From positions 1-54,502 of the forward strand of contig JAAYEG010000046.1 of NCBI GenBank assembly GCA_012728895.1: 54,502 nucleotides of DNA. The letters run 5' to 3'. The position numbers were made by a program, and so were the translations under genes. Numbering within the stretch: position 1 is the first letter of the stretch; each line of letters begins with the position of its first letter. The notes under the pieces are model-generated. The model was not told the origin of the DNA and did no database searches. It worked only from the letters and a program-made list of their open reading frames with translations. This document shows positions 17,522 through 26,404 of the stretch, in pieces. The DNA is from Methanospirillum sp. Its GTDB lineage: Archaea; Halobacteriota; Methanomicrobia; Methanomicrobiales; Methanospirillaceae.

Positions 17522-18538
17522 TCAATCCGCGAACTCGGCGCGAAGATCGATGATCTGCGAGAGCTCGGCACCGGTCGAGACCAGGGTGACGGGACGACCG
17601 ATATCGTCCTCCGCGTTGCGGATGAATTGCTTTGCCTTCGGGGAGAGCCGTGACCACTCGGTCACCCCGAGGCAGGCTGGGTCCACCTTGTCGATCCCGG
17701 TGATCGCCGCCTGCGTGCACCCGTTGATCATCGCCGAGTACCGCGCCATCTCTCCGTCCCAGCCTCCGATCCGCCTCTCGCGGTGGGTGACCGTCCCGAA
17801 CTCCTGGATCCCGAGTGCGGTTGACTTGTCGTGGCTCATCTCGGTCGAAAACGGTCCCTCCCCGACCCGGGTGGGAAATGCCTTGAAGACGACGACAACG
17901 TCGTCGACCGAGGTGGGACCCACGCCGACGTCCGACGCGATCTGCGATGCCGAGGTGTCCTTGCTCGTCACGAAGGGGTAGGTTCCGTAGTAGAGCGAGA
18001 TCCCGAACCCCTGCGTGCCCTCGAGGATGACGGGTTCGCCGGCGTCAATCGCGGCGTTGACGGAGGCAGGAACGTCCAGGAGGTACGGAGCGAGTTCGGG
18101 CACGTCGCGAGCGAGACGACCGACCCGCATCACCCTGTCCGCGTTGGCCGGTCCGCACCCGGTTCCCGTCGAACCGATGGTATCGCGAAGGTGGTCGGAC
18201 TTCTTGTCACGGGCGATGTGGTCCTCCTCGATGATTCCGCACCGGAAGTCGACGAAGCATCGCCCGTGAGCATCGAGCCGGTTGAGTTCGTCGATCAGGA
18301 CTCGCGGGTCGACGAGGACACCGCTCCCGATGCAGAGACGGGCATCGGGATAGACGAAGCCGGACGGCACCATGCGCACCCCGTACTGCGTATCGCCGAC
18401 CTGGACCGTATGTCCCGCGTTCGGGCCGACCCCACCCCGAGCGATGATGGTGGGGCAGTCCTGGTGAGCGATGTGCGCGACGATCTTACCCTTCCCTTCG
18501 TCCCCGAAGAAACCGCCAACGATGATCGTACAGGTCAT
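17522..18538 (-). CDS. purA: Adenylosuccinate synthetase, short archaeal form
   Basis: 338 aa. It makes adenylosuccinate from IMP, aspartate and GTP in AMP synthesis. The N-terminal phosphate loop is GGFFGDEGKGK; GGVGPNAGHTV, GSTGTGCGPANADRVMRVG and EGTQGFGISLYYGTYPFVTS follow, all PurA hallmarks. The length is that of the compact archaeal enzymes, about 90 residues shorter than the bacterial ones. ATG 18538 is preferred over an in-frame codon 18 nt upstream because the motif starts at once and the TATA element at 18573-18580 predicts a short leader. It heads the chain purA, Trm112-like, DUF7524-like, cbiB, pdxS, pdxT. Confidence 0.95.
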   Translation of the reverse strand: MTCTIIVGGFFGDEGKGKIVAHIAHQDCPTIIARGGVGPNAGHTVQVGDTQYGVRMVPSGFVYPDARLCIGSGVLVDPRVLIDELNRLDAHGRCFVDFRCGIIEEDHIARDKKSDHLRDTIGSTGTGCGPANADRVMRVGRLARDVPELAPYLLDVPASVNAAIDAGEPVILEGTQGFGISLYYGTYPFVTSKDTSASQIASDVGVGPTSVDDVVVVFKAFPTRVGEGPFSTEMSHDKSTALGIQEFGTVTHRERRIGGWDGEMARYSAMINGCTQAAITGIDKVDPACLGVTEWSRLSPKAKQFIRNAEDDIGRPVTLVSTGAELSQIIDLRAEFAD

Positions 18539-18571
18539 GGTCCCATCGTACAGCATGGGACGGAGATGGTG

Positions 18572-18583
18572 ATAAACGTTTAT
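18572..18583 (-). promoter_or_regulatory. TATA region of purA within a perfect 12 bp palindrome
   Basis: ATAAACGTTTAT is self-complementary and covers the TTTAT(C) element that would serve as TATA box for purA (start about 18548, ATG 18538). A repressor bound here would block TBP directly. Confidence 0.45.
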
Positions 18584-18599
18584 TCTGAAGAAAATGGAG

Positions 18600-18605
18600 A
18601 AAAAA
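18600..18605 (-). terminator. T-rich terminator after fwdC
   Basis: Read on the minus strand, a T6 run starts eight bases after the fwdC stop codon and is followed by further T-rich sequence down to about 18587. It probably separates the fwd-hdr operon from purA. Confidence 0.5.
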
Positions 18606-18612
18606 GGAGGCC

Positions 18613-19512
18613 TCAGGCCGACGCCGTCTCCTCGGGGGAGGCGAAGCGGGCCTTCCTGGCCTCGCGGGCGCGGGCGAGCCGGACCTCGCGGCTCTCCGCT
18701 GCCGCCGGCGCCGCCTTCCTGATGTAGAGCTTTCCGTAGATCGGCTCGCCCTTACGCTTACGATGGCGCTCGCCGAGGTCGCCCACGTAGAGAGACATGA
18801 GCATATTCTTCCCGTCGACATCGACCTCCTCGTCCCGGACATACTTGAAGCCGGGCATCATGACGTCGACCGTGCCGAGCAGGATGATCGTGCCCTCGAC
18901 CATCTGGCCGCCGAGGCGGGATTTCGCGTTCCCCTTGATCACGATCTTCCCGCCCTCGGCGTGGGTACCGACGTGGACATCCGCGTCCCCGTCGATCACG
19001 ATCTCGCCGCCGTTCATGAAATAGCCGGTGTCCGAACGGACGTTGCCCTTGACGTGGATCTTGCCGCCCTGCATCCCACGCCAGTCGCCCCGATAGGCAG
19101 ACCCGGTGTAGTTGCCGGCGTTGCCGTTGATCTCGAGCAGCCCTCCCTTCATGCCGATGCCGGCGAAGGAGTCGACGTTCCCCTTGGCGGTGAGCGTCCC
19201 GCCGGACATCCAGGCGCCGACGTACATGTCGGCGTCGCTCTCGATCACCATCTCGCCGCCCGACATCTTCATGCCGAGATACTTGACGCGAGAGAGGTCT
19301 CCCGTCACCACGACCTTCGTCTCTTCCGCAGTGGCGCCTGGTGCGCCGGCGAGATCGAAGAACTCGCCGAGCGTGAACTCCTCGTTACCCATGTGAACCG
19401 GCAGGGCGCGGATCTGGTCCGCGGTCTTACCCGCCAGCCCGTCCGGAGAGATGATCTCCGCCTCCAGGTAGAGGGTGGGAGCCTTTTTTATTGTTAATGT
19501 AACCGTCTCCAT
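18613..19512 (-). CDS. fwdC: Formylmethanofuran dehydrogenase subunit C
   Basis: 299 aa. FwdC is the beta-helical subunit related to the glutamate synthase alpha C-terminal domain and packs against FwdA/FwdB in the Fwd complex. It is built of repeated GGxxxIxGxxG-type turns, e.g. MSGGEMVIESDADMYVG, MSGGTLTAKGNVDSFAG and NGGEIVIDGDADVHVG. The C-terminus carries a charged Ala/Arg/Glu-rich extension (from about residue 265) not needed for the helix. It is the last gene of the ten-gene operon, 9 nt after fwdA. Confidence 0.95.
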   Translation of the reverse strand: METVTLTIKKAPTLYLEAEIISPDGLAGKTADQIRALPVHMGNEEFTLGEFFDLAGAPGATAEETKVVVTGDLSRVKYLGMKMSGGEMVIESDADMYVGAWMSGGTLTAKGNVDSFAGIGMKGGLLEINGNAGNYTGSAYRGDWRGMQGGKIHVKGNVRSDTGYFMNGGEIVIDGDADVHVGTHAEGGKIVIKGNAKSRLGGQMVEGTIILLGTVDVMMPGFKYVRDEEVDVDGKNMLMSLYVGDLGERHRKRKGEPIYGKLYIRKAAPAAAESREVRLARAREARKARFASPEETASA

Positions 19513-19521
19513 CCTGGTGCC

Positions 19522-21228
19522 TCACTGGGTCGCATCGACCTGGATCGCGTACGGGTTCGGGATGTAGTGATGACCCTGGACCTCGTAGTTGTTCAGGGTG
19601 ACGCTGTAGTACTTGAGGAACTTCTCCTCGACGTCCCGCATCACCTGGGGGTTCTCGTTCACCTTCGCGTCAACCCAGAGCGTGCGCTTGTTGCCGTTGT
19701 TGATGACAACCCCGTTCTCGACGACGGGGAGGCCCGTCTTGATGACGAGCGCAGCGGCTGAGAAGGCTTCCTCGAGCTGGTCGGGCGTGAATGGACTCTC
19801 CGGGTTGATGTCGTACACCGCGATGTCTGCCTCCATCCCGGGGGCGAGTCCGCCGTAGACATCCTTGAGGCCGAGCGCCTTCGCAGGCCCTGCCCGGGTC
19901 ATCTGCGCGAGCTCGTAGAAGGTGATCTCGCGGTCGATCCCGTGGAGGAGGGTGGCGCCGATCACCTTCTCGGCGTGCTTGAAGGTGTTGAGCCGCTCCT
20001 CGCGAGCTTCCTTCGACATCAGCCACTTGATGATCCGCGGATAGCGCGTGAATGGCCCCGCGTTCGGGTGGTCGGTCGTGATGAAGCAGCGCATCGGGTC
20101 CTTCGCGAGCAGCCCGAGCTCGAGCCCGATCGCCCACTGGATGGCACAGACCTTGATATCGGGACTGTAGACGTACGGAACGATTCCCGCAGCCGTCTCG
20201 AGCTCGACGTCGACGTTCGCCCACTTCAGGTGGTTCAGCTCGGTCAGGTGGTGCTCGAACGGGCCGTCAGCCGTCATGGTCGTGGTCTCGTCGAGCGTGA
20301 CGTTGCCGGTGTCGATCGTGAGGTTCGGGTGGGTGTTCACGTAGTCGATGATCTCGTCGGATTTCGACTCGAAGTTGCCCCAGGTGTCACCGCCGTAGGA
20401 GTGGAACTGGACGTGCGTGTGGTGCATCGTCTGTTCGCGCCCGAAGCGGTTGTTCGCCTTGAATCCCTCTGCCAGCCGGAACGTGTCGAGCGTGGTAGTG
20501 TAATTGCCGGGGTTACCGAGGTTGTTGGCGTGGATATGCATCGAGTGCGGTAACCCGAGGTACTCGTTCGCCTCGATCAGGCCCCGGACGATCTGCGCGG
20601 GCGTGATGTCGAAGTAGGGGACCGGGTCGTTGACCGTGAGGCAGTTGAGCCCCCAGCCCCAGGCCTCCGTGCCTCCCGGGTTCACGACCTTGACGCCGTA
20701 GCCCTTCGATGCCCTGAGAAGCCAGGAGATGTACGCCGCCGTGTTCTCGAGTTCTCTGTTCTTGAGGTACTCGAGCACGAACCAGTTGTTGCCGAAGACC
20801 GGGAGGGCACCCTCGTCGATGATGGGCGTGTCCCGGATCTCTTCGTGGACATGGCGCGCGTAGAGAGGGGGCATCGCAGCTTCGATGGCCGTCGTGTACC
20901 CCATCTTCGCATAGTTGTAGCCGGTCTTGAAGGTGGTCGGTATCGAGAAGCCGCCGGTCGTCCGCATCCCGCCGACCCCGGACGCCGCGTTGAAGAGCTT
21001 GTCCTCGGGCCGGTAGTTCCGCCCCTCGTTCACCTTCGGGCCGGCGATATGCGCGTGGATCTCCACCGCGCCAGCCATGACCGTCTTCCCGGCGGCATCG
21101 AAGACCTTCGCAGACGGTGAGACCGATTCGACGATCTTGCCGTCCTTGACCGCGATGTCTTTCCTGTCCCCGTTGACCCCGCTCACGGGATCGAAGACGA
21201 AGCCATTCCTGATCAGGTATTCCGCCAT
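19522..21228 (-). CDS. fwdA: Formylmethanofuran dehydrogenase subunit A (amidohydrolase)
   Basis: 568 aa, normal length. FwdA contains the dinuclear zinc centre that condenses formate, made by FwdB and delivered through an internal tunnel, with methanofuran. The amidohydrolase HxH metal motif is IHAHIAG; further His ligands are likely in HMHIHAN, MHHTHVQFHS and the FITTDHPNAG segment (catalytic Asp). It ends YIPNPYAIQVDATQ. The start codon lies 3 nt after the fwdB stop. Confidence 0.97.
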   Translation of the reverse strand: MAEYLIRNGFVFDPVSGVNGDRKDIAVKDGKIVESVSPSAKVFDAAGKTVMAGAVEIHAHIAGPKVNEGRNYRPEDKLFNAASGVGGMRTTGGFSIPTTFKTGYNYAKMGYTTAIEAAMPPLYARHVHEEIRDTPIIDEGALPVFGNNWFVLEYLKNRELENTAAYISWLLRASKGYGVKVVNPGGTEAWGWGLNCLTVNDPVPYFDITPAQIVRGLIEANEYLGLPHSMHIHANNLGNPGNYTTTLDTFRLAEGFKANNRFGREQTMHHTHVQFHSYGGDTWGNFESKSDEIIDYVNTHPNLTIDTGNVTLDETTTMTADGPFEHHLTELNHLKWANVDVELETAAGIVPYVYSPDIKVCAIQWAIGLELGLLAKDPMRCFITTDHPNAGPFTRYPRIIKWLMSKEAREERLNTFKHAEKVIGATLLHGIDREITFYELAQMTRAGPAKALGLKDVYGGLAPGMEADIAVYDINPESPFTPDQLEEAFSAAALVIKTGLPVVENGVVINNGNKRTLWVDAKVNENPQVMRDVEEKFLKYYSVTLNNYEVQGHHYIPNPYAIQVDATQ

Positions 21229-21231
21229 GAC

Positions 21232-22587
21232 TCAGGCCCCCACAGCCTCTGCCGACGCACGGACGCCGGCGGGTGCCTGCGCCTTGAGCTCGGCGATACG
21301 GTCGCGGACGCGCGTGAGGAACTCGAGGTCCGTCAGCATGCCCTCGGGGGGCTCCACGACCTTCCGGGCATCGATCGGGACGTTGTCCATCCGGTAGCAG
21401 CAGCCCCCCGTCTCGATCGCGTTGACCGCTACGGGGACATGAAGCTTCGAGATCTCGGTTGTGGGATTGATGTCGGGGACCACGGCGACCGACGGGATCT
21501 TCGCGATCTCCCGTACCGACGAGATCGGGAAATGCGAGCCGGGATCGGAGGCGAACACCATGATTGCATCCACCTCGCGGCGCCGGAGCAGGTCGTTCGA
21601 CGTGGTCTCACCCGGGTTGTACCGGGCAAACCCTCGCGAGAGGTCGGTCGCGAACGGGAAACCCCACTGCCATCCCATGACCTGACCGGAGCCGGTGACG
21701 TTGTAGTGACCGCGCATGGCGATGATGGCGAACTTGGTGTACTCGTTCATGTCCTTCGTCACCATGATCGCGTTGTCGATGTTGTGGTTCTTGCCGAGCG
21801 ACTGGGTCACGCCCATGCCGAAGAAGATGACGCCGAAGCGACCGTTCTTCATCACCTCGACCGCCTCGTAGATCTTCTCCCTGGGAATCCCAGCGACCTT
21901 CTCGGGGAGCTCCTCGCCGCGGATGGCGACCCGGAAGGCCGAGAGGAGCTCGTAGTCACGGCCCTGTTCGAGCTGGAGAGGTACGTCCGCCAGCTTCATG
22001 GTGTCCGTGTTGCGCGGGTCGACCACGATCATCTTCCGTCCCTTGTGACCCTTCCCCGTGAAGAACCCGCGGGGGAAGATCGAGTACTTCGAGAGGTGAC
22101 GCGGATGCGCGTGTGCGGGGTTGCACCCCCAGAAGAGGACCACGTCGGCGCGGTTCTTGATCTCGCCGAGCGTACAGCTCGGGATGCCCACGTCCTGAAT
22201 CGCGATCAGGGACGGCCCATGGCAGACCGTCGCGGTATTGTCCACGATACCGCCCGTCGCCTCGGCGATCTCGTGTCCAACCGACTGGGCCTCGCAGTTG
22301 GTGTTGGACCAGCCGTACATCAGGGGTTTCTTCGAATTCACGAACATATGAGCCGTGTACTCGATCGCCTCGTCGTACGACACCTCCTTGTATGACCCGT
22401 CTTCCTGCCGCATCCGCGGGCGCGTCACGCGATCCTTCGCAGCCGTGTGGAGGAACTTTGCCGCTCCGATCGCACAGGCATTGAAGACCTCGAGGACCTT
22501 CGTCCCGTCATCCGAGACCTGGACCTCGATGTCGTCGCAGAGCGACCCGCAGAACGGGCAGGTTACATCGGTTACTGTTTTCGCCAT
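21232..22587 (-). CDS. fwdB: Formylmethanofuran dehydrogenase subunit B (Mo/W catalytic)
   Basis: 451 aa. This subunit reduces CO2 to formate at a W- or Mo-bis-pyranopterin. A [4Fe-4S] site is formed by C10, C13, C17 and C38 (CPFCGSLCDD, NACAIG). The metal-coordinating residue is Cys122 in ATVCHGPS, encoded by a normal TGC, so this is not the selenocysteine form. Conserved WGCNPAHAHPRH and GSGQVMGWQWGFP segments are typical. Sequence alone does not tell tungsten from molybdenum. It is separated from fwdD by 3 nt. Confidence 0.96.
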   Translation of the reverse strand: MAKTVTDVTCPFCGSLCDDIEVQVSDDGTKVLEVFNACAIGAAKFLHTAAKDRVTRPRMRQEDGSYKEVSYDEAIEYTAHMFVNSKKPLMYGWSNTNCEAQSVGHEIAEATGGIVDNTATVCHGPSLIAIQDVGIPSCTLGEIKNRADVVLFWGCNPAHAHPRHLSKYSIFPRGFFTGKGHKGRKMIVVDPRNTDTMKLADVPLQLEQGRDYELLSAFRVAIRGEELPEKVAGIPREKIYEAVEVMKNGRFGVIFFGMGVTQSLGKNHNIDNAIMVTKDMNEYTKFAIIAMRGHYNVTGSGQVMGWQWGFPFATDLSRGFARYNPGETTSNDLLRRREVDAIMVFASDPGSHFPISSVREIAKIPSVAVVPDINPTTEISKLHVPVAVNAIETGGCCYRMDNVPIDARKVVEPPEGMLTDLEFLTRVRDRIAELKAQAPAGVRASAEAVGA

Positions 22588-22590
22588 TAT

Positions 22591-22989
22591 TTACTCCTTG
22601 ACGAGCATCTGCACGAGTTCGATGGAACTCAGCACAGGTTCGTTCGCAGCAGGACTAACTTGTATCGGCGTCCCCTTAAAGGTTGGCATGCCAACACCGT
22701 AGGTGTTTGGGTTGACCACCGCGTTCGCCCAGACGCCCATCGGTATGAAGGCGAGACCGGGGTGGGGTCCCTGGGTCGCCTCCACCGCCTTGACCACGAC
22801 CGATCCGTAATCGGACGTGACCCGGACGTGCGTGTTCCGGTAGATGCCGAGCCGCTTCAAGTCCTCGGGGTCCATCTCGATGATCCCGCATGCCTCGGTG
22901 TAGGGCTGCTTCGACTTGCCTCCCTCCATCGCGACGCCCTGCTGGATGGTGCGGCCCGAGATGAGGTTGAGTGAGATGGATTCAGCCAC
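22591..22989 (-). CDS. fwdD: Formylmethanofuran dehydrogenase subunit D (molybdopterin-binding)
   Basis: 132 aa. It corresponds to the C-terminal dinucleotide-binding beta-barrel domain of molybdopterin oxidoreductases, supplied as a separate chain. Visible are LISGRTIQQGVAMEGGK at the start, DPEDLKRLGIYRNTHVRV and PMGVWANAVVNPNTYGVGMP, all typical. It lies between mvhD (13 nt) and fwdB (3 nt), so mvhD is inserted directly among the Fwd genes. Confidence 0.95.
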   Translation of the reverse strand: MAESISLNLISGRTIQQGVAMEGGKSKQPYTEACGIIEMDPEDLKRLGIYRNTHVRVTSDYGSVVVKAVEATQGPHPGLAFIPMGVWANAVVNPNTYGVGMPTFKGTPIQVSPAANEPVLSSIELVQMLVKE

Positions 22990-23002
22990 CGCTCAACACC
23001 GC

Positions 23003-23455
23003 CTATACCAGTTCCTTGAGCTCGCCGTACTTCCTGTTGAAGGGCGACGGGCCGAGTTCATGGGTCACGTTGACCACGTCCTCGACGACCTTGGCCCACT
23101 TCGCGCCCTCAGACGCGGAGACGAAGGTCATGCGCAGGCGCCGGTCATCGAGCCCGATGTTCTTGAGCAGGCTCTTGACCAGGAACATCCTCTTTGCGGC
23201 CTTGTAGTTGCCCTCGAGGTAGTGGCAGTCGCCGAAGTGGCACCCCGAGACGAGGACCGCGTCCGCGCCGTCGGTGAACGCCTTCATGATGAAGAGCGGA
23301 TCGAGACGGCCGGTGCACATCACGCGGACGATACGGATGTCGGGCGGGTACTGCATGCGGGCCCCTCCCGCGAGATCGGCCCCGGCGTAGCTGCACCAGT
23401 TGCAGACGAGGCCGAGAATCTTCGGCTTCCAGCCCTCGGGGTTCTCCGCCATCAC
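23003..23455 (-). CDS. mvhD: MvhD-type [2Fe-2S] electron-transfer subunit
   Basis: 150 aa. MvhD passes electrons from a hydrogenase or formate dehydrogenase to HdrA. The cluster cysteines are in LVCNWCSYAGADLAG, VMCTGRLDP and SGCHFGDCHY. Its ATG overlaps the hdrA stop by 4 nt (ATGA). No hydrogenase subunits (mvhA, mvhG) or fdhAB are in the window, so the electron-donating partner must be encoded elsewhere. Many Methanomicrobiales lack mvhAG and use formate dehydrogenase or an F420-dependent module. Confidence 0.94.
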   Translation of the reverse strand: MMAENPEGWKPKILGLVCNWCSYAGADLAGGARMQYPPDIRIVRVMCTGRLDPLFIMKAFTDGADAVLVSGCHFGDCHYLEGNYKAAKRMFLVKSLLKNIGLDDRRLRMTFVSASEGAKWAKVVEDVVNVTHELGPSPFNRKYGELKELV

Positions 23456-25491
23456 TGCTCACCTCCCAGGAGGAAGGCATCGATCTGCGCAACGATCTGC
23501 GGGGTGGCGAAGTGGTTCATCCAGATCGCGCCGCCGGGGCAGAAGCCGCCGCATGTCCCGCAGCCCTTGCACTTCGCCTCGGTGACCTGCATCACCGTCC
23601 GGCCGTCCTTCTCGACGAGCGAGAGGGCCTGGTAAGGGCAGAGGTTCACGCACATCCCGCACCCGGCGCACTTCTCCTCGATGCACATCGCGTAGTAGGG
23701 CTCGAGCTCGACCTCGCCCTTGTGTATCGGGATCGAGGCGGCTGAAGCAGCCCCCTCGGCCTGGGCGACCGAGTCCGGAATGTCCTTCGGGCCCTGACAG
23801 GCCCCGGCGAGGAAGACTCCGGCGGTCGTGGTGCCGCACGGGTTCAGCTTCGGGTGGGCCTCGAGGAGCCAGCCGTCCTGGGAACACGAGACGCCGAAGA
23901 GCTTGCGCGTCTTGTTGGTCAGCTCCGTCGGCTGGACGGCGGCGGCGAGCACGACCATGTCGAGCTCGATCTCCATCGGGCGGCCCAGGAGCGTGTCCTC
24001 GACGTAGACCGTGACGTTCTTGGTGACCGGGTCCTCCTGGATGTTCGAGACACGGCCGCGAATGAACTTCGCCCCCTCGTCCTGGATCCGGTAGTAGAAC
24101 TCCTCGTACATCTTGCCGAAGGACCGGATGTCCATGTAGAAGATGTAGGGCACGGCGCCGGGGATCTTCTCGATGATCTGGTGGGCGTGCTTGAGCGAGT
24201 ACATGCAGCAGAACCGGCTGCAGTACGGCTTGCCGATCCCCGTGTTGTCACGCGAGCCGGCGCATAGCACGAACCCGATCCGCATTGGGGTCTCGCCGTC
24301 GGACGGGCGGACCAGGTGGCCGCCAGTCGGGCCGGAGGCGCAGATCAGCCGCTCGAACTCGAGGGAGGTGATCACGTTGTCGTAGCGCTTGTAGCCCCAT
24401 TCCTCCTTGTTCTCGATCGGGAAGACCTCGTAGCCGGTGGCCAGGATGACGGTGCCGACCTTGACCTGGACGAGCTCGTCCTGCATCTCCAGGTCGATCG
24501 CCTTCTTCTCGCCGCAGGCCTCGACGCAGAGACCGCACTTCACGCAGGAGTCCCAGTCGATGGTGTAGAGCAGCGGGACGACCTGCGGGTGGTAGATGTA
24601 GATGGCCTTGCGCGGGGCCATGTTCATCTCGAACTCGTTCGGCTTCGTCACCGGGCAGACCGGTCCGCAGTCGCCGCAGCCCGTGCAGCCACCGCCGACG
24701 ATCCCCTTTGCCTCGGCCTCCTCGGGCGAGAGGACGCCCGTCGCCTTGCGCCGGATTGTGACGTCGAAGTTACCTATGTAACCCTCGACATCCTCGACCT
24801 CGGAGTTGACCATCAACACGATATTCTCGGCGCGCCCGACGTCGACCATCTTCGGCGTCAGGATGCACTGCGAGCAGTCCAGGGTCGGGAAGGTCTTGTC
24901 GAGCTGCGACATGCGCCCGCCGATCGACGGCTCCTTCTCGATCAGGTAGGTCTTGATCCCGGCATTCGCCAGGTCCAGGGCCGCCTGCATGCCCGCGACG
25001 CCCGCACCGACGACCATCGCCGCCCTCTCGACCGGCACGGATTTCGGATAGAGATCCTCCAGGAGCGCGGCTTTCGCGACGGCAATCCGGACCGCGTCCT
25101 TCGCCTTCTCGGTCGCGCCCTCGCGGTCGTGCATATGGACCCAGGAGTTCTGCTCGCGGATGTTCGCCATCTCGAAGCGGAACGGATTCAGGCCTCCGTC
25201 CTTGGAAGCCGCCCGGAAGGTCGGCTCGTGCAGGCGCGGCGTGCATGCGGCGACCACGACGCCGGTCAGCTTGTTCGCATCGATCTGTTCCCGGATATTG
25301 ACCTGCCCGGGCATCGAGCACTGGTACTTGTAGTCGTCCACGTACGCGACGTTCGGCAGGGTCTTCGCATACTCCTTCACTGCGTCGATATCGATCGATC
25401 CGGCGATGTTGGTGCCGCAGTGACAGATAAAGACCCCGATCCGCGGCGTCTCGGGCTTCTTGGACGTTGTCGGTGAAACAGCTTCTGCCAT
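23452..25491 (-). CDS. hdrA: Heterodisulfide reductase subunit A, flavin-based bifurcating core
   Basis: 679 aa. HdrA holds the bifurcating FAD that splits electron pairs between ferredoxin and CoM-S-S-CoB. Motifs: N-terminal FICHCGTN, FAD-binding VVGAGVAGMQAALDLANAG, the cysteine-rich CTGCGDCGPVC and CVKCGLCVEAC inserts, LCAGSRDN, and two C-terminal ferredoxin clusters (CAGCGMCVNLC, CKGCGTCGGFC). It is cytoplasmic, in complex with HdrB/C and MvhD. It is translationally coupled to mvhD and 13 nt downstream of hdrB. Confidence 0.97.
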   Translation of the reverse strand: MAEAVSPTTSKKPETPRIGVFICHCGTNIAGSIDIDAVKEYAKTLPNVAYVDDYKYQCSMPGQVNIREQIDANKLTGVVVAACTPRLHEPTFRAASKDGGLNPFRFEMANIREQNSWVHMHDREGATEKAKDAVRIAVAKAALLEDLYPKSVPVERAAMVVGAGVAGMQAALDLANAGIKTYLIEKEPSIGGRMSQLDKTFPTLDCSQCILTPKMVDVGRAENIVLMVNSEVEDVEGYIGNFDVTIRRKATGVLSPEEAEAKGIVGGGCTGCGDCGPVCPVTKPNEFEMNMAPRKAIYIYHPQVVPLLYTIDWDSCVKCGLCVEACGEKKAIDLEMQDELVQVKVGTVILATGYEVFPIENKEEWGYKRYDNVITSLEFERLICASGPTGGHLVRPSDGETPMRIGFVLCAGSRDNTGIGKPYCSRFCCMYSLKHAHQIIEKIPGAVPYIFYMDIRSFGKMYEEFYYRIQDEGAKFIRGRVSNIQEDPVTKNVTVYVEDTLLGRPMEIELDMVVLAAAVQPTELTNKTRKLFGVSCSQDGWLLEAHPKLNPCGTTTAGVFLAGACQGPKDIPDSVAQAEGAASAASIPIHKGEVELEPYYAMCIEEKCAGCGMCVNLCPYQALSLVEKDGRTVMQVTEAKCKGCGTCGGFCPGGAIWMNHFATPQIVAQIDAFLLGGEQ

Positions 25492-25504
25492 ATTTCTTTC
25501 TCCC

Positions 25505-26404
25505 TCAGAGCACCTTCTTCAGGAACGGCTCGGTGCTGATCGCGTGCAGGTCGAGCCCGAGTTCGGACGGGCTCATGCCCTGGGCGAGCCCGAGCAGCTC
25601 GTTGTAGTGGAAGACCGGCATGTCGTACTTGATGCCGAACTTCTCCTCAATCTCGATCTGGCCGCGGTCGAACTGGAGCTGGCAGAACGGGCAGACCTCG
25701 GTGACCGCGTCTGCGCCCACCTCGATCATGTTCTGGAGCTTCTCGTTCGTGATGTCGAGCGAGTGCGGAAGGTCGTATCCACGCACGCCGCCGCCCGCGC
25801 CGCAGCACTGCATCTTGTTCCGGTACTCGACCGCCTCTGCACCGAGGGCCTCGACGAGCTCCTCGATCCATCGCGGGGCCTCGGTCGAGCCCATGTGGCG
25901 CTCTTTCTTCGGCTTCATCAGGTGGCAGCCGTAGTGGACCGCTATCTTGGTTCCCGTCAGGGGGACCTTGACCGATTCGCGGATCTTTTCAACGCCAACG
26001 ATATTCTCGTCGTAAAGAAGCTCGGCGAGGTGCCAGACGTCGATCGACCCCTTGAACTCCATGTCGATCTCCTTGAGGACCTCGTTCACGCCGTCACGGA
26101 GCTCGTCGTTGTGCTTGAGCTTGTGGTTGACCTCGTAGATCGACTTGTAGCAGCCGTTACAGATCAGGGCGATGTCACGCTCCATCTGCTCGGCGAGGAC
26201 GAGGTTCCGCGCGGCCATCGCGTACCAGATATTAAGGTCGATCGAGCCGAACGCTCCCGGAGCGGGGCAGCAGCTCGCCCCGTTGAGCGGGAGGAGCTCG
26301 ATCCCGAGCCGCCGGCTCGTGATGATCGAGGCCGACTCGGCACCGGGGTACCGGTTCGGGGCGATGCACCCGAGGAAAAAGGCATATTCTCGCATTTCTG
26401 TCAT
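25505..26404 (-). CDS. hdrB: Heterodisulfide reductase subunit B (noncubane Fe-S catalytic)
   Basis: 299 aa. HdrB carries two noncubane [4Fe-4S] clusters that cleave CoM-S-S-CoB. The two CCG domains are seen as FFLGCIAPN, ASCCPAPG and ICNGCYKS, then VHYGCHLMKP, MQCCGAGGG and VCPFCQLQFD. The ATGA overlap with the hdrC stop (26401-26404) supports ATG 26404 over the Met three codons later. Confidence 0.97.
   Translation of the reverse strand: MTEMREYAFFLGCIAPNRYPGAESASIITSRRLGIELLPLNGASCCPAPGAFGSIDLNIWYAMAARNLVLAEQMERDIALICNGCYKSIYEVNHKLKHNDELRDGVNEVLKEIDMEFKGSIDVWHLAELLYDENIVGVEKIRESVKVPLTGTKIAVHYGCHLMKPKKERHMGSTEAPRWIEELVEALGAEAVEYRNKMQCCGAGGGVRGYDLPHSLDITNEKLQNMIEVGADAVTEVCPFCQLQFDRGQIEIEEKFGIKYDMPVFHYNELLGLAQGMSPSELGLDLHAISTEPFLKKVL

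Noticed and set aside
21232-22587. Selenocysteine form of FwdB
   Set aside because: The metal-ligand position (residue 122) is a TGC cysteine codon and no in-frame TGA is present.
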